Numbered from the stretch's first letter, positions 16,498-25,300 are shown. The stretch is 64,000 nt of DNA from JBMOKT01 sp049323895 (GCA_049323895.1 JBMOKT010000021.1:186001-250000), one strand, 5' to 3'. A program made the numbers and translations. The notes: a model not told the origin generated them from the sequence alone.

Positions 16498-18118
16498 TAC
16501 CAGGCATTCCGCCGGGCATTCCGCCAGGCATTCCGCCCTTATTCTCATCAGGAATATCTGCAACTAGAGTCTCAGTAGTTAAGACCATAGCAGCGATACT
16601 GGCAGCATTTTGCAGTGCAGAACGGGTTACTTTAGCTGGGTCAACGATACCGGCAGCAATCATATCTTCATAGCCATTTGTTAAAGCATTGAAACCAACG
16701 CCTACAGCTGAAGCTTTAACTTTTTCTACTACTACAGAACCTTCAACACCAGCGTTGTTGGCAATCTGGCGAACAGGCTCTTCCAATGCCTTTCTGATGA
16801 TATTAACACCAGTTTGTGCATCCAACTCATCCATGGTAACGCCTTCTAGGGCAGCAAGAATATCAATTAAAGCAGTACCACCACCAGCTACAATACCCTC
16901 TTCAACAGCGGCTCTAGTAGCAGCTAAAGCATCTTCAATGCGGTGTTTCTTCTCTTTTAATTCTGTTTCAGTTGCAGCACCAACTTGGATTACTGCAACA
17001 CCACCGGCTAATTTAGCCAGACGTTCTTGTAATTTTTCCTTGTCAAATTCGGAAGTAGTTTCTTCTAGTTGAGCACGGATTTGAGCAACCCTTGCATCGA
17101 TGTCAGCTTTGTTGCCTTTACCCTCAACTATAGTAGTCTCTTCCTTGCTAACTTTAATTTGACGGGCAGTTCCCAGCATATCAACTGTAGTGTTTTCAAG
17201 TTTTAATCCTAACTCATCACTTACCACTTGTCCGCCGGTTAAGGCAGCAATATCTTGAAGCATAGCTTTACGACGGTCTCCGAATCCGGGAGCTTTGACA
17301 GCAACACAGGTAAAGGTTCCTCTTAACTTGTTAACAACCATAGTTGCTAAAGCTTCACCTTCAACATCTTCAGCAATGATTAATAATGCTTTTCCTGATT
17401 GAACAACTTTTTCTAATACGGGAAGAATATCTTGGATAGCAGAGATTTTCTTGTCTGTAATTAGGATATATGGATCATCTAATACTGCTTCCATTTTTTC
17501 TGTATCAGTTACCATATAAGGTGAAACATAACCACGGTCAAACTGCATTCCTTCAACAACATCCAAGGAAGTACCGAAAGTTTGAGATTCTTCTACAGTA
17601 ATAACACCGTCATTACCTACAGTTTCCATAGCTTCTGCAATCAGGTTGCCAATTTCTTGGTCAGCAGCAGAAATGGAAGCAACTTGAGCGATAGCTTCTT
17701 TACTTTCAATTGTCTTAGCAATCTTATGGATTTCCGCAACTGCTACATCTACAGCCTTTTGGATACCTTTTTTAAGAATCATGGGGTTAGCACCAGCAGC
17801 TACGTTTTTCAAACCTTCTCTAATCATAGCCTGAGCTAGAACCGTTGCAGTTGTAGTGCCGTCACCGGCAACATCATTAGTCTTAGTTGCAACTTCTTTA
17901 AGAAGTTGGGCACCCATATTTTCAAATGGATCTTCTAATTCAATTTCCCTTGCAATAGAAACACCGTCATTAGTAATGGTTGGAGAACCAAATTTCTTTT
18001 CTAAAACAACATTGCGACCTTTTGGTCCTAAAGTAACCTTTACAGCCTCAGCTACTGCATTTACGCCAGCTTCCAGAGCCCTTCTTGCCTCTTCACCAAA
18101 AATAATATCTTTGGCCAT
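16490..18118 (-). CDS. groEL: Chaperonin GroEL (60 kDa)
   Basis: ATP-driven folding chaperone, forms double rings with the GroES lid. 542 residues, usual length, from MAKDIIFGEEARRALEAGVN through VTLGPKGRNVVLEKKFGSPT, the nucleotide-binding GDGTTTATVLAQAM, and VEEGIVAGGGTALIDILAAL, to the methionine/glycine tail GGMPGGMPGGMPGMM. Twenty-two bases after groES on the same strand. Heat/unfolding control by HrcA through the CIRCE site at 18465-18491. A strong palindromic terminator follows. Confidence 0.99.
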   Translation of the reverse strand: MAKDIIFGEEARRALEAGVNAVAEAVKVTLGPKGRNVVLEKKFGSPTITNDGVSIAREIELEDPFENMGAQLLKEVATKTNDVAGDGTTTATVLAQAMIREGLKNVAAGANPMILKKGIQKAVDVAVAEIHKIAKTIESKEAIAQVASISAADQEIGNLIAEAMETVGNDGVITVEESQTFGTSLDVVEGMQFDRGYVSPYMVTDTEKMEAVLDDPYILITDKKISAIQDILPVLEKVVQSGKALLIIAEDVEGEALATMVVNKLRGTFTCVAVKAPGFGDRRKAMLQDIAALTGGQVVSDELGLKLENTTVDMLGTARQIKVSKEETTIVEGKGNKADIDARVAQIRAQLEETTSEFDKEKLQERLAKLAGGVAVIQVGAATETELKEKKHRIEDALAATRAAVEEGIVAGGGTALIDILAALEGVTMDELDAQTGVNIIRKALEEPVRQIANNAGVEGSVVVEKVKASAVGVGFNALTNGYEDMIAAGIVDPAKVTRSALQNAASIAAMVLTTETLVADIPDENKGGMPGGMPGGMPGMM

Positions 18119-18140
18119 TATGTAATCCCTCCTTTAATTA

Positions 18141-18434
18141 TTAACCAATTATTGCTAAAATGTCTCTTTCACCTAAAATAAGTACATCTTCGCCGTCAAC
18201 TTTAATTTCAGTGCCGGCATATTTGGAGAAAATAACTTTATCCCCTACATTTACTTCTAATGGAGCTTTTTCACCATTTTCTAAAGTTTTGCCTGACCCT
18301 ACAGCAACAACCTCACCTTGCTGGGGTTTTTCTTTGGCAGTATCAGGTAAAACAATACCGCTTTTCGTTTTTTCTTCCTGAGCAATGGCTTTGATTACCA
18401 CTCTGTCACCTAATGGTTTAATATTCATAAGCAA
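18141..18434 (-). CDS. groES: Co-chaperonin GroES (10 kDa)
   Basis: 97 residues, normal length. MLMNIKPLGDRVVIKAIAQE, the mobile loop EEKTKSGIVLPDTAKEKPQQ, GEVVAVGSGKT and VGDKVIFSKYAGTEIKVDGE are all typical. First gene of groES-groEL; ribosome site AGGAGG before the start (the ATG three codons in, giving MNIKPLGD, is equally possible). The promoter and CIRCE operator are directly upstream. Confidence 0.98.
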   Translation of the reverse strand: MLMNIKPLGDRVVIKAIAQEEKTKSGIVLPDTAKEKPQQGEVVAVGSGKTLENGEKAPLEVNVGDKVIFSKYAGTEIKVDGEDVLILGERDILAIIG

Positions 18435-18464
18435 ACCCTCCTTTATTAGTTAAAAGTTTTATTG

Positions 18465-18491
18465 TTAGCACTCACTCGAGGTGAGTGCTAA
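18465..18491. promoter_or_regulatory. CIRCE operator (HrcA binding site)
   Basis: Perfect TTAGCACTC-N9-GAGTGCTAA inverted repeat between the groES promoter and start codon. Confidence 0.98.
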
Positions 18492-18503
18492 TATCTAATA
18501 ATA

Positions 18504-18532
18504 ATATTATTCAAGGTTGGGATGATAATCAA
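18504..18532 (-). promoter_or_regulatory. Sigma-A promoter of groESL
   Basis: Minus strand TTGATT (18527-18532), 17-base spacer, TAATAT (18504-18509). Transcription would start a few bases before the CIRCE operator, the usual geometry. Confidence 0.75.
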
Positions 18533-18693
18533 GTTTTTTTTTAATTTTTTTTTACCCAAAAGTAACTTTTTAGGTAAAATATTAATAGAATTCTCCATTT
18601 TTCTCTGCCACATCAAAAAATATGTCCTTTTTGAAAATCTTTTATTCATTATTAGTACATTTTTTTCCATAATTTATTAAAAGAGGTGTTTTT

Positions 18694-19266
18694 ATGAAAG
18701 ACCTGATCAGAAAAAAATATAAAAAGTTGCGGCAAGATATTATTGAACAAGAAGCTGCAGAGAAAAGCCAAATTATTAGGGAAAAGCTGTTTGCATTGCC
18801 TTTTTGGGAAAATGCAAAAACAATTATGTGCTACTTATCTTTTAAGAACGAAGTAAATACCAAAATGATAATAGAAAGAGCCTGGCAGCAAAAAAAACAG
18901 GTAATAATACCCGTTTGCAAGGCTAATTCTTTTGAAATTATCCCCAGTATATTAAATTCTTTTGATGACCTGGAACCTAGAACCATGGGTATTTTAGAGC
19001 CTAAAGAAGGTAAATTAATTAAAGCAGATCCTCTGACTATCGACCTTTGTATTATTCCTGGTGTAGCCTTTGACCCTTGGGGACACCGGGTCGGCTTTGG
19101 TGCAGGTTACTATGACCGCTTCCTGCCCCTGTTGAAAAAGGATACCCCCAAGATAGCCTTGTCCTATCAATTGCAAATTAGTCCGGAACCTTTGCCTAGC
19201 GATGGATATGATGTTCTGATGGACTATATCTTAACAGAAAACAACTTCTACCAAATAAATCGGTGA
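18694..19266 (+). CDS. 5-formyltetrahydrofolate cyclo-ligase
   Basis: Converts 5-formyl-THF with ATP to 5,10-methenyl-THF, returning folate to the one-carbon pool. 190 residues, normal length. Family landmarks: KDLIRKKYKKLRQDIIEQEA, ALPFWENAKTIMCYLSFKNE, IPGVAFDPWGHRVGFGAGYY and DRFLP (the GxGxGYYDRFL motif), then KIALSYQLQI. Ribosome site AAGAGGTG before the ATG. It is the only plus-strand gene between groESL and the radical SAM gene and is transcribed away from groESL. Confidence 0.95.
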   Translation: MKDLIRKKYKKLRQDIIEQEAAEKSQIIREKLFALPFWENAKTIMCYLSFKNEVNTKMIIERAWQQKKQVIIPVCKANSFEIIPSILNSFDDLEPRTMGILEPKEGKLIKADPLTIDLCIIPGVAFDPWGHRVGFGAGYYDRFLPLLKKDTPKIALSYQLQISPEPLPSDGYDVLMDYILTENNFYQINR

Positions 19267-19280
19267 GGCTTTGCCTCACC
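19262..19280. terminator. Hairpin between convergent genes
   Basis: GGTGAGG - CTTTG - CCTCACC directly after the cyclo-ligase stop codon region; no strong T run. Probably serves both convergent genes. Confidence 0.55.
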
Positions 19281-20612
19281 TTAGATTAAAACTACCTGGC
19301 AGCCTGTCAGTTCTTCCAATTCCCACAAACCTCTCCCTGTAATATCCCTTCCATCCTTATCAAAAGCAATTGATGGCAGTATTAACACATCAGGTGTTCC
19401 TCTGTCTCCAAAAAGCAATTTAAAAGCGGCAAGGAAATCGTTAATAATTAGTAATCCCGCACACTGGATATTACCACCAAAATACAGGTTTTTCACGGGT
19501 ACTACCTGTAAATTTTCAATGTCTGCAAAATTTTCTTGCAGTAACTTGTGACCTAGCTTTGAAGAGAATAGGACTAACTTTTCCCCCTTCATCCTATTAA
19601 TGATAGATTGAATATCTTGGAGTAGTGAAAAAGGGATATCATAATCAAAAACCAACCCACTCTTTTCATTGGTAACCGTAAGCCTAGTCTGGCAACGCCC
19701 ATGTTTTCCATTTATGCCCAAGTTATATTGAGCATTTTTTTGCAACATTTTAAAAGCTTCCACCCTGGAAAAGGGCTTCTTGCCATCAATAGCTTCTATT
19801 ATATCGCCTTTAATAATTCCCGCCTTTTCTGCCGGACTGTTTCTAATTACACCAACTACCTCTGCCTCTAACCCACTAAGAAGAGATGGCTCAAAGGTAA
19901 TAGGGCAGAGACAGAGATTTTCCCGCCATTCTTTAATTTTGGCATCTAATTCATCCAGTAAATCCTTTCCGGGCAAGAGATTTTGGGGCGTGTATTTGGT
20001 AAAACCCGGCTTAAAGACCCTAATGGTCTGGGCATTTGCATCACTTAAAAACTTCAGAGTTTCATATAGCTTATCAAAGCCTGTAACATGGGGCATTGCT
20101 ACAATACTTCCATGAAAAGCGATATTATATTTACTCAGCACTTCCGGTGCCTTGCAGGCAATGGCAGCCCTTTTATCGTTCATAAGCCTTTCTCTCAATT
20201 GTAAATCTGCTATGTTGATAGATAAATTAATTTCTAGGGGTTCCATTTCTTTTAATCGTTTTGCCAAATCTTCATCAAAAAAAGAGCCGTTACTTGTAAG
20301 CTGAATAATTGCCCGGGGATAGGTATGGCGTATTAACTCTAAAGTTTCTATAATTTGCGGATGGGTGAATGGCTCCCCTTCCATAATCAAGCTTGCCGAT
20401 TCTCCTATAACAATTTTCCTGTTCTTATCCAAAAAGCCAATTAAATCTTTTATTATATTAAACGGGAGAGGGGGCACACTCACAGCCCGTATTCCCGGGG
20501 GATTCTGTCTATGGCTGCAAAAAATGCACCTAACGTTACAAACAGAAGTCACTGGCAGAATATTATAGGTTTGCACTGTATGATACAAGAGCTGCATTAG
20601 CTGTGGATCCAT
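19281..20612 (-). CDS. Radical SAM protein with internal PDZ domain and DUF512-like C-terminus
   Basis: About 443 residues from the ATG at 20612 (MDPQLMQLLYHTV), chosen for the AAAGGGG site eight bases upstream; the frame is open to 20651. The radical SAM cluster motif CNVRCIFC is at residues 25-32, followed by IMEGEPFTHPQII and the rest of the barrel to about 235. A PDZ-like segment follows (GLEAEVVGVIRNSPAEKAGI, IIKGDIIEAIDGKKPFSRVE), then a domain resembling the DUF512 C-terminal region (KLVLFSSKLGHKLLQENFAD, VLILPSIAFDKDGRDITGRG). DUF512 proteins normally put PDZ first; here the order is radical SAM-PDZ-C-terminal domain. Cytosolic; substrate unknown. Confidence 0.82.
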   Translation of the reverse strand: MDPQLMQLLYHTVQTYNILPVTSVCNVRCIFCSHRQNPPGIRAVSVPPLPFNIIKDLIGFLDKNRKIVIGESASLIMEGEPFTHPQIIETLELIRHTYPRAIIQLTSNGSFFDEDLAKRLKEMEPLEINLSINIADLQLRERLMNDKRAAIACKAPEVLSKYNIAFHGSIVAMPHVTGFDKLYETLKFLSDANAQTIRVFKPGFTKYTPQNLLPGKDLLDELDAKIKEWRENLCLCPITFEPSLLSGLEAEVVGVIRNSPAEKAGIIKGDIIEAIDGKKPFSRVEAFKMLQKNAQYNLGINGKHGRCQTRLTVTNEKSGLVFDYDIPFSLLQDIQSIINRMKGEKLVLFSSKLGHKLLQENFADIENLQVVPVKNLYFGGNIQCAGLLIINDFLAAFKLLFGDRGTPDVLILPSIAFDKDGRDITGRGLWELEELTGCQVVLI

Positions 20613-20814
20613 CTTTTCGACCCCTTTCATCCAATGCAGTAATTGTATCATAAAAACGGAATAAAAAAGCGTTTAAGTGGCCAGTTGTTAGTGGCTAGTG
20701 GCTAGTAAAAAAACACCTCTTCGCTCAGCAAAATAAAAGAATCAAATACTTAAGAAATCCATATGGGAGACCAGCTAAAATATACTTGGTGAAGTTTTGG
20801 TCAGAAAAAGCAAG

Positions 20815-20835
20815 GCGCAGACACGACGTCTGCGC
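20815..20835. repeat. GC-rich hairpin
   Basis: Perfect GCGCAGAC (20815-20822) and GTCTGCGC (20828-20835) arms with a 5-base loop. Confidence 0.7.
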
Positions 20836-20930
20836 TTAGGTTGCATTAACAACATCACTACCTTATTAGGGGCTGGTAAGAATTGTTCAGGACAAGGCGA
20901 CGAGAAGGGGCAAAACCGGAGGCATTAATT

Positions 20931-20979
20931 GGGGACATTCCTCGTTCCAATATTATACCCTTTATTGAGGTGTGTCCCC
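20931..20979 (-). terminator. REP-like hairpin, possible fixX terminator
   Basis: GGGGACA (20931-20937) with TGTCCCC (20973-20979), inner CCTC/GAGG pairing. About 45 bases downstream of fixX. Related in sequence style to the GGGGACGG palindromes at 1505 and 2301. No clear T run, so terminator role is uncertain. Confidence 0.45.
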
Positions 20980-21022
20980 TTCCTTTTTTACTGGGCAATT
21001 ATCGCCAGCCCCTCACCACACT

Positions 21023-21301
21023 TTAACCGAATTTGTACTGTATCCCAAACCCTCCCCGGGGGTTGCGCCAGTCAATAATATGGGGCGGGCAGGCATAGCG
21101 GCAGCTGCCGCATTCCACACAGCCTTCATAGGCTGTGAGAATGCGATTTTCCTCCTCACTCCAGGCATAAACCTTGGCGGGGCAGATATATGTACATGGC
21201 TTGAAATCACACTTTAAACACTGCTCCCTGTCCACCAATCGAATGTGACTATGTTTATCCGATTGGTACCTGTTTAAAAATAATTTATCTTCCAGTCTCA
21301 T
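21023..21301 (-). CDS. fixX: FixX-type ferredoxin-like protein
   Basis: 92 residues from the ATG at 21301 (MRLEDKLFLNRYQSDK), whose ATGA overlaps the fixC stop; an upstream in-frame extension to 21346 lies inside fixC and is rejected. Cys pattern of a [4Fe-4S] ferredoxin: REQCLKCDFKPCTYICPAKV and YEGCVECGSCRYACPPHI. FixX works with FixC as the quinone-side partner of the FixAB electron-transfer flavoprotein. Last gene of fixA-fixB-fixC-fixX. Confidence 0.93.
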   Translation of the reverse strand: MRLEDKLFLNRYQSDKHSHIRLVDREQCLKCDFKPCTYICPAKVYAWSEEENRILTAYEGCVECGSCRYACPPHIIDWRNPRGGFGIQYKFG

Positions 21302-22602
21302 CCTAAAACCCTCCAAATCCTGTAGAGGTCTTTGACCAAATCCCACTTAGGTCTTTGTTCAAATACTTTTTTCATAATAATTCGCTGTTTTTCCCTTTTA
21401 GGTATATTGTCAATTGTAAAGAATTCTTTGCCTACGATGCTTGCCAGCCTTGGGTAGAGGTAAAACAGTTCGGGATTTTCTTCAAAATAACCTGAGGAAT
21501 GCTGGTATTTTTGCAAATCCTTAATGACAAAGGTTTCCTCTAACCTCTTTTGATATTCAGCTAAGGAGTTAATTGTAAAATCACCTTTCTCAAAGGCTTT
21601 TACTATAACTTCCCCTGCTACTTTTCCGGAAATTAAAGCTAAGTTGGATCCTTCCCTATGAAGACCGTTAACCATTTGGGCTGCATCACCTACAATAACA
21701 ACCCCATTGCCATACAATTTAGGCATTGCTTTATATCCACCTTCAGGAATCATATGACCCAGGTATTCCTTTACTTCACCACCGTGGATTAATGGCTTTA
21801 CCGCCGGGTGTTTTTTGAGATTTTCCAGTAAGTCGTTGGGGTTAAGTTTTCTATTAATAAGGTGGGACATTAACGCCCCTACACCAATGGAAATACTCTC
21901 GTGATTGGTATAAATAAATGCAGTTCCCACCATACCTTTGGTAGCTTCACCAATAATTTCTATGGTTGCCCCCTGCCCATCCTCCAGTCCAAATCGATCT
22001 TCAATCTTTTCTTTAGGCAAGGATATTACTTCCTTAACGGCTACGGCCAAGTAATCCCAGGCTAAATACCCTTTCTGCATTCCCAGAGCTTCTTGGGTAA
22101 GCATACTGTTTACCCCTTCTGCCATTACCACTGCATCAGCATATACGTTGCCATCAGGTCTGCCCGTTTTTACACCTATTACTTTACCATCCTCTTTGAT
22201 AACATCTTCAACTACAGTTTCACAGATTAATAAGGCTCCTGCTTGTTCCACCTTACGCCCCATCCACCGGTCAAATTTTGCCCTTAAAACGGTAAATGCA
22301 TTGTAAGGCTGGTCGGCAAATTCCTGGGTTCGATATCCAACCTTTGAAACTGCATTGTCGGTTGTAAACCAATAATTTGACTCTACTACAGGCCGCTCTA
22401 ATGGTGCTTCTTCCCAAAACTTAGGAAATACCTGTTCTGTTGCCTGCCGGTAAAGAACGCCGCCCATGACATTTTTGGCTCCCGGGTATTCTCCCCTTTC
22501 AAACACTATAACCTTAAGACCGTTGTTTGCCATTGTATATGCCGCTGCCAAACCTGCAGGACCGGCACCCACAACTATTGCATCAAACTTTTCTTGAACC
22601 AC
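21298..22602 (-). CDS. fixC: FixC, ETF-quinone oxidoreductase-like flavoprotein
   Basis: 434 residues, normal for FixC. N-terminal FAD-binding FDAIVVGAGPAGLAAAYTMA, then NGLKVIVFERGEYPGAKNVM, YADAVVMAEGVNSMLTQEAL and the second FAD contact NGVVIVGDAAQMVNGLHREG. It accepts electrons from FixAB and, with FixX, passes them to the quinone pool. Twelve bases after fixB and overlapping fixX by four. In electron-bifurcating FixABCX, NADH oxidation drives both quinone and low-potential ferredoxin reduction; in this organism that role is inferred from the full gene set. Confidence 0.94.
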   Translation of the reverse strand: MVQEKFDAIVVGAGPAGLAAAYTMANNGLKVIVFERGEYPGAKNVMGGVLYRQATEQVFPKFWEEAPLERPVVESNYWFTTDNAVSKVGYRTQEFADQPYNAFTVLRAKFDRWMGRKVEQAGALLICETVVEDVIKEDGKVIGVKTGRPDGNVYADAVVMAEGVNSMLTQEALGMQKGYLAWDYLAVAVKEVISLPKEKIEDRFGLEDGQGATIEIIGEATKGMVGTAFIYTNHESISIGVGALMSHLINRKLNPNDLLENLKKHPAVKPLIHGGEVKEYLGHMIPEGGYKAMPKLYGNGVVIVGDAAQMVNGLHREGSNLALISGKVAGEVIVKAFEKGDFTINSLAEYQKRLEETFVIKDLQKYQHSSGYFEENPELFYLYPRLASIVGKEFFTIDNIPKREKQRIIMKKVFEQRPKWDLVKDLYRIWRVLG

Positions 22603-22614
22603 ATTATTCCCCCC

Positions 22615-23862
22615 TTAAGACCCCAGCTTCCGGCGGAACTCTTCCGTCAGAAGGGGTAGAATTTTTTGGAACTCACCAACAATACCATAGTTGGCTATTT
22701 TAAAGATGGGGGCATCGGGGTCATTATTTATTGCTACAATTACATCTGCTGTCTGCATACCCACCAAATGCTGAATAGCACCTGAAATGCCTATGGCAAA
22801 ATAAACCTTGGGTCTTACGGTAGCTCCTGTCTGCCCTACTTGATGTGCAACATCAATCCAGCCGGCCTCTACGGCAGCCCGAGAGGCACCAACTGTTCCA
22901 CCCAGGACCTTGGCTAAATCATTTATGTATTTAAAGTTTTCCTGGGTACCCATTCCTTTACCGCCGGCAACAATTATCTCCGCCCGGTCTAGATAAACGG
23001 CACTGCCACCCTGGGCTACAAATTCCAGGACCTTAGTAAAAATATTTTCCTCCTGCAAATCAATTGTTTCCTCAATCAAAGTACCCGTACGCCCAGCCTT
23101 TTTTTCAGGCATAGGCATTACCCTTGGTCTTACACTGGCCATTTGCGGGCGGTGGTTCCTGCAAACAATAGTAGCCATGACATTACCGCCAAAGGCCGGT
23201 CTAGTTTGCATAAGAAGCCTGGATTCCTTTTCGATTTTCAACTCAGTACAATCAGCAGTCAATCCTGTTTCAACCTTTGTGGCTACATGACCTGCCAAAT
23301 CCCTGCCTTGGGTTGTGGCAGCCATCAGTACTATTTCCGGTTTGTATTTTTTTATCAGCTTGGCCAACGATTCGGAGTAAGGCTCTGTACGATAATCCTT
23401 CAATACTGGGTTATCAATCAGATAAACCTTATCAGCACCATATTCATATATCTGACCTACTTTGTCTTTAATATTGCTGCCTAAAAATACTCCACACAAA
23501 TCCACGCCTAAGTCATCAGCTAATTTCTTCCCGGCACCTAAAAGCTCCCAAGATACTTCGGCAATTTCGCCATAGCTTTGCTCTATTAAAACCCAGACAC
23601 CAAAATATGCATTGACCATGGGGTCCAAGGGCTTGTAGTCCTTTATTTTATCGACAGCTTCTTTCACCGTTTCCTGCGGCTCTTTCCGGCTATCCAAGGT
23701 TAGAGCTGCTGTTGGGCATACTGCCACACACGCACCACAGTCGGTACACTTTTCCGGGTCGACAACTGCGATGCCATCTTTTAAATCCAAGGCATCAAAG
23801 GGACAGGTTTGTACACACGCCCCACAGCCTATACAATTCTTTTTTATTACTTCAACGGTCAT
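22615..23862 (-). CDS. fixB: FixB/EtfA with N-terminal 2[4Fe-4S] ferredoxin domain
   Basis: 415 residues. Residues 1-65 form a bacterial ferredoxin: CIGCGACVQTCPFDALDLKD and CTDCGACVAVCPTAALTLDS. The ETF alpha part follows: VWVLIEQSYGEIAEVSWELL, VLMAATTQGRDLAGHVATKV, and the FAD-binding end IIVAGGKGMGTQENFKYIND, GWIDVAHQVGQTGATVRPKV, YFAIGISGAIQHLVGMQTAD. The fused ferredoxin offers a built-in low-potential electron exit. 221 bases of repeat DNA separate it from fixA, odd for genes whose products form one heterodimer. Confidence 0.94.
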   Translation of the reverse strand: MTVEVIKKNCIGCGACVQTCPFDALDLKDGIAVVDPEKCTDCGACVAVCPTAALTLDSRKEPQETVKEAVDKIKDYKPLDPMVNAYFGVWVLIEQSYGEIAEVSWELLGAGKKLADDLGVDLCGVFLGSNIKDKVGQIYEYGADKVYLIDNPVLKDYRTEPYSESLAKLIKKYKPEIVLMAATTQGRDLAGHVATKVETGLTADCTELKIEKESRLLMQTRPAFGGNVMATIVCRNHRPQMASVRPRVMPMPEKKAGRTGTLIEETIDLQEENIFTKVLEFVAQGGSAVYLDRAEIIVAGGKGMGTQENFKYINDLAKVLGGTVGASRAAVEAGWIDVAHQVGQTGATVRPKVYFAIGISGAIQHLVGMQTADVIVAINNDPDAPIFKIANYGIVGEFQKILPLLTEEFRRKLGS

Positions 23863-23877
23863 TTAGTGACCAACTCC

Positions 23878-24050
23878 TTTTCTTCTGGGTGAATATTGTT
23901 AGTCTGATTTTTTTCTTGGGTGAAGAATATTAGTCTGATATTGCTTTTGGGTTAAGATTGTTAGTCTGAATTGCTTGAGGGTGAGGATTGCTAGTCTGAC
24001 TAGCTTATGGGTGAACATTGTTAGATTGTCAGACCCAAAACATTACTCCT
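23878..24050. repeat. Degenerate 30-bp tandem repeats (TAGTCTGA family)
   Basis: About five units of the pattern GCTT(T)TGGGTGAAGATTG-TTAGTCTGA, each 29-32 bases, between fixA and fixB. Same family at 27365-27510, 35437-35600, 40500-40645, 42090-42395 and 45855-45965. Confidence 0.85.
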
Positions 24051-24083
24051 TGGACGTGTCAGACGCAACATCTGACCCGTAAG

Positions 24084-24899
24084 CTAATTGGGTATCACCT
24101 CTAAAGGAATAAGTTTTTCAACTAGTGTTTTAACAGCTTGTTCTGGATTCTCTTGCCCGCCGGGGATTATTTCCCCCCCACCCCTTTCGGGTGGTGCAAA
24201 AATATTCCGTACCATAGTAGGTGAACCTTTTAATCCCAGTTTTTCAGCTTCGAAATCAAGCTGGTTTTTATCCCATATCTTACATTGATAACGGGCGGCT
24301 CTAATTAAATTATCCAAGCCGGCATACCTGAGTTCGTTGATGTCCTTAACTACTGTGAGTAATGCAGGAAGTTTAGTCTCAGCCAGCTCTTTGCCGTTTT
24401 TTACTTTGCGATAAGCTTTTATTTTTTCTTCCTGAACATCTATAGTGGAGATTTCCATAACATAAGAGAGCTGGGGCAGATTCATCCTTGCAGCAATCCC
24501 CGGACCAACCTGGGCTGTATCTCCGTCGACAGCCTGTTTACCGCATAAAACAATGTCAACTTTTTCTTCCTTGTCCAACCTTTCGATAGCCTTAGTCAGC
24601 ACATAGCTGGTAGCTAATGTGTCCGCCCCGGCAAAAGCCCTGTCGCTTAATAAAATTGCCTCATCAGCACCGTAACCCACTGCCTTTTTCAAGGCTTCCA
24701 AGGCCATGGAGGGTCCCATGGTAATTACAGTTACTTTGCCGCCATATTTATCCTTGAGTTGTAGTGCCGCCTCTAAAGCATGGATATCATAAGGATTAAT
24801 AATGGCAGGGACACCCTCCCGGATTAGTGTATTTGTTTCCGGATCTATTCTAACTTCCGTAGTATCTGGAACCTGTTTTAAGCAAACTACATAGTGCAT
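24084..24899 (-). CDS. fixA: FixA/EtfB, electron-transfer flavoprotein beta subunit
   Basis: 271 residues. MHYVVCLKQVPDTTEVRIDP, INPYDIHALEAALQLKDKYG, GKVTVITMGPSMALEALKKA, VDIVLCGKQAVDGDTAQVGP and IAARMNLPQLSYVMEI are the ETF beta signature. It should pair with FixB and hold the second flavin/nucleotide. Most upstream gene of the cluster; the region before it holds a DnaA-box cluster rather than an obvious operator. Confidence 0.94.
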   Translation of the reverse strand: MHYVVCLKQVPDTTEVRIDPETNTLIREGVPAIINPYDIHALEAALQLKDKYGGKVTVITMGPSMALEALKKAVGYGADEAILLSDRAFAGADTLATSYVLTKAIERLDKEEKVDIVLCGKQAVDGDTAQVGPGIAARMNLPQLSYVMEISTIDVQEEKIKAYRKVKNGKELAETKLPALLTVVKDINELRYAGLDNLIRAARYQCKIWDKNQLDFEAEKLGLKGSPTMVRNIFAPPERGGGEIIPGGQENPEQAVKTLVEKLIPLEVIPN

Positions 24900-25015
24900 A
24901 TTCCTTCCCTCCCTATCTTAAATTTTTCTTCAAACTTCTTTATTTTATGTGATTTAAGTCATATTATTTTTTACCCCACATATATTTTTATAAAACAAAA
25001 TTTTTTATTAAAGAA

Positions 25016-25186
25016 CTATCCACACTATCCACAATTTTTTCCACAGGCTGAACAGCCAGCCTTGCCCCTCCCTATTATATTTTCCACATTTTCCACAGGA
25101 AGATGTGGTTTTTACGCTGCAAAAATTCCACACAAAAAAAAGCCTATAATTCTGGGTTATTCACAACTTTATCCACATTATCCACA
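25016..25186 (+). promoter_or_regulatory. Cluster of DnaA-box-like sites
   Basis: All on the plus strand: TTATCCACA at 25169-25177 and 25178-25186 (perfect, adjacent), TTATTCACA at 25157-25165, CTATCCACA at 25016-25024 and 25025-25033 (adjacent), TTTTCCACA at 25037-25045, 25080-25088 and 25089-25097. A/T-rich DNA lies on both sides. No dnaA, dnaN or strand switch typical of the main origin is nearby, so a DnaA-titration or regulatory locus is more likely than oriC. Confidence 0.75.
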
Positions 25187-25267
25187 GGGAAAAGTCCACA
25201 AAACATCTGTTCTTTTTTTTGTTAAGCACTTTACTATTCGCATAAAGCGACATTTTTAGTTCTTGAC

Positions 25268-25300
25268 AAAAAAAAACCAGGATAATTAGTCCTGTTTTTT
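25268..25300 (-). terminator. Terminator of the XRE gene
   Basis: Minus strand CAGGA-loop-TCCTG followed by GG and nine T; the plus strand also has a T6 run, so it may be bidirectional. Confidence 0.65.

Larger units (their letters stand above)
20613..21022. other. Intergenic 410 bases with two hairpins
   Basis: Holds TTAGTGG/CTAGTGG heptamers (20687-20706), a GCGCAGAC/GTCTGCGC hairpin (20815-20835), a purine-rich stretch and a GGGGACA/TGTCCCC REP-like hairpin (20931-20979). No coding sequence recognised. Confidence 0.6.

Noticed and set aside
25016..25186. Chromosomal origin of replication
   Set aside because: DnaA boxes are present, but dnaA, dnaN, recF or gyrase genes and an origin-type gene-orientation switch are missing.
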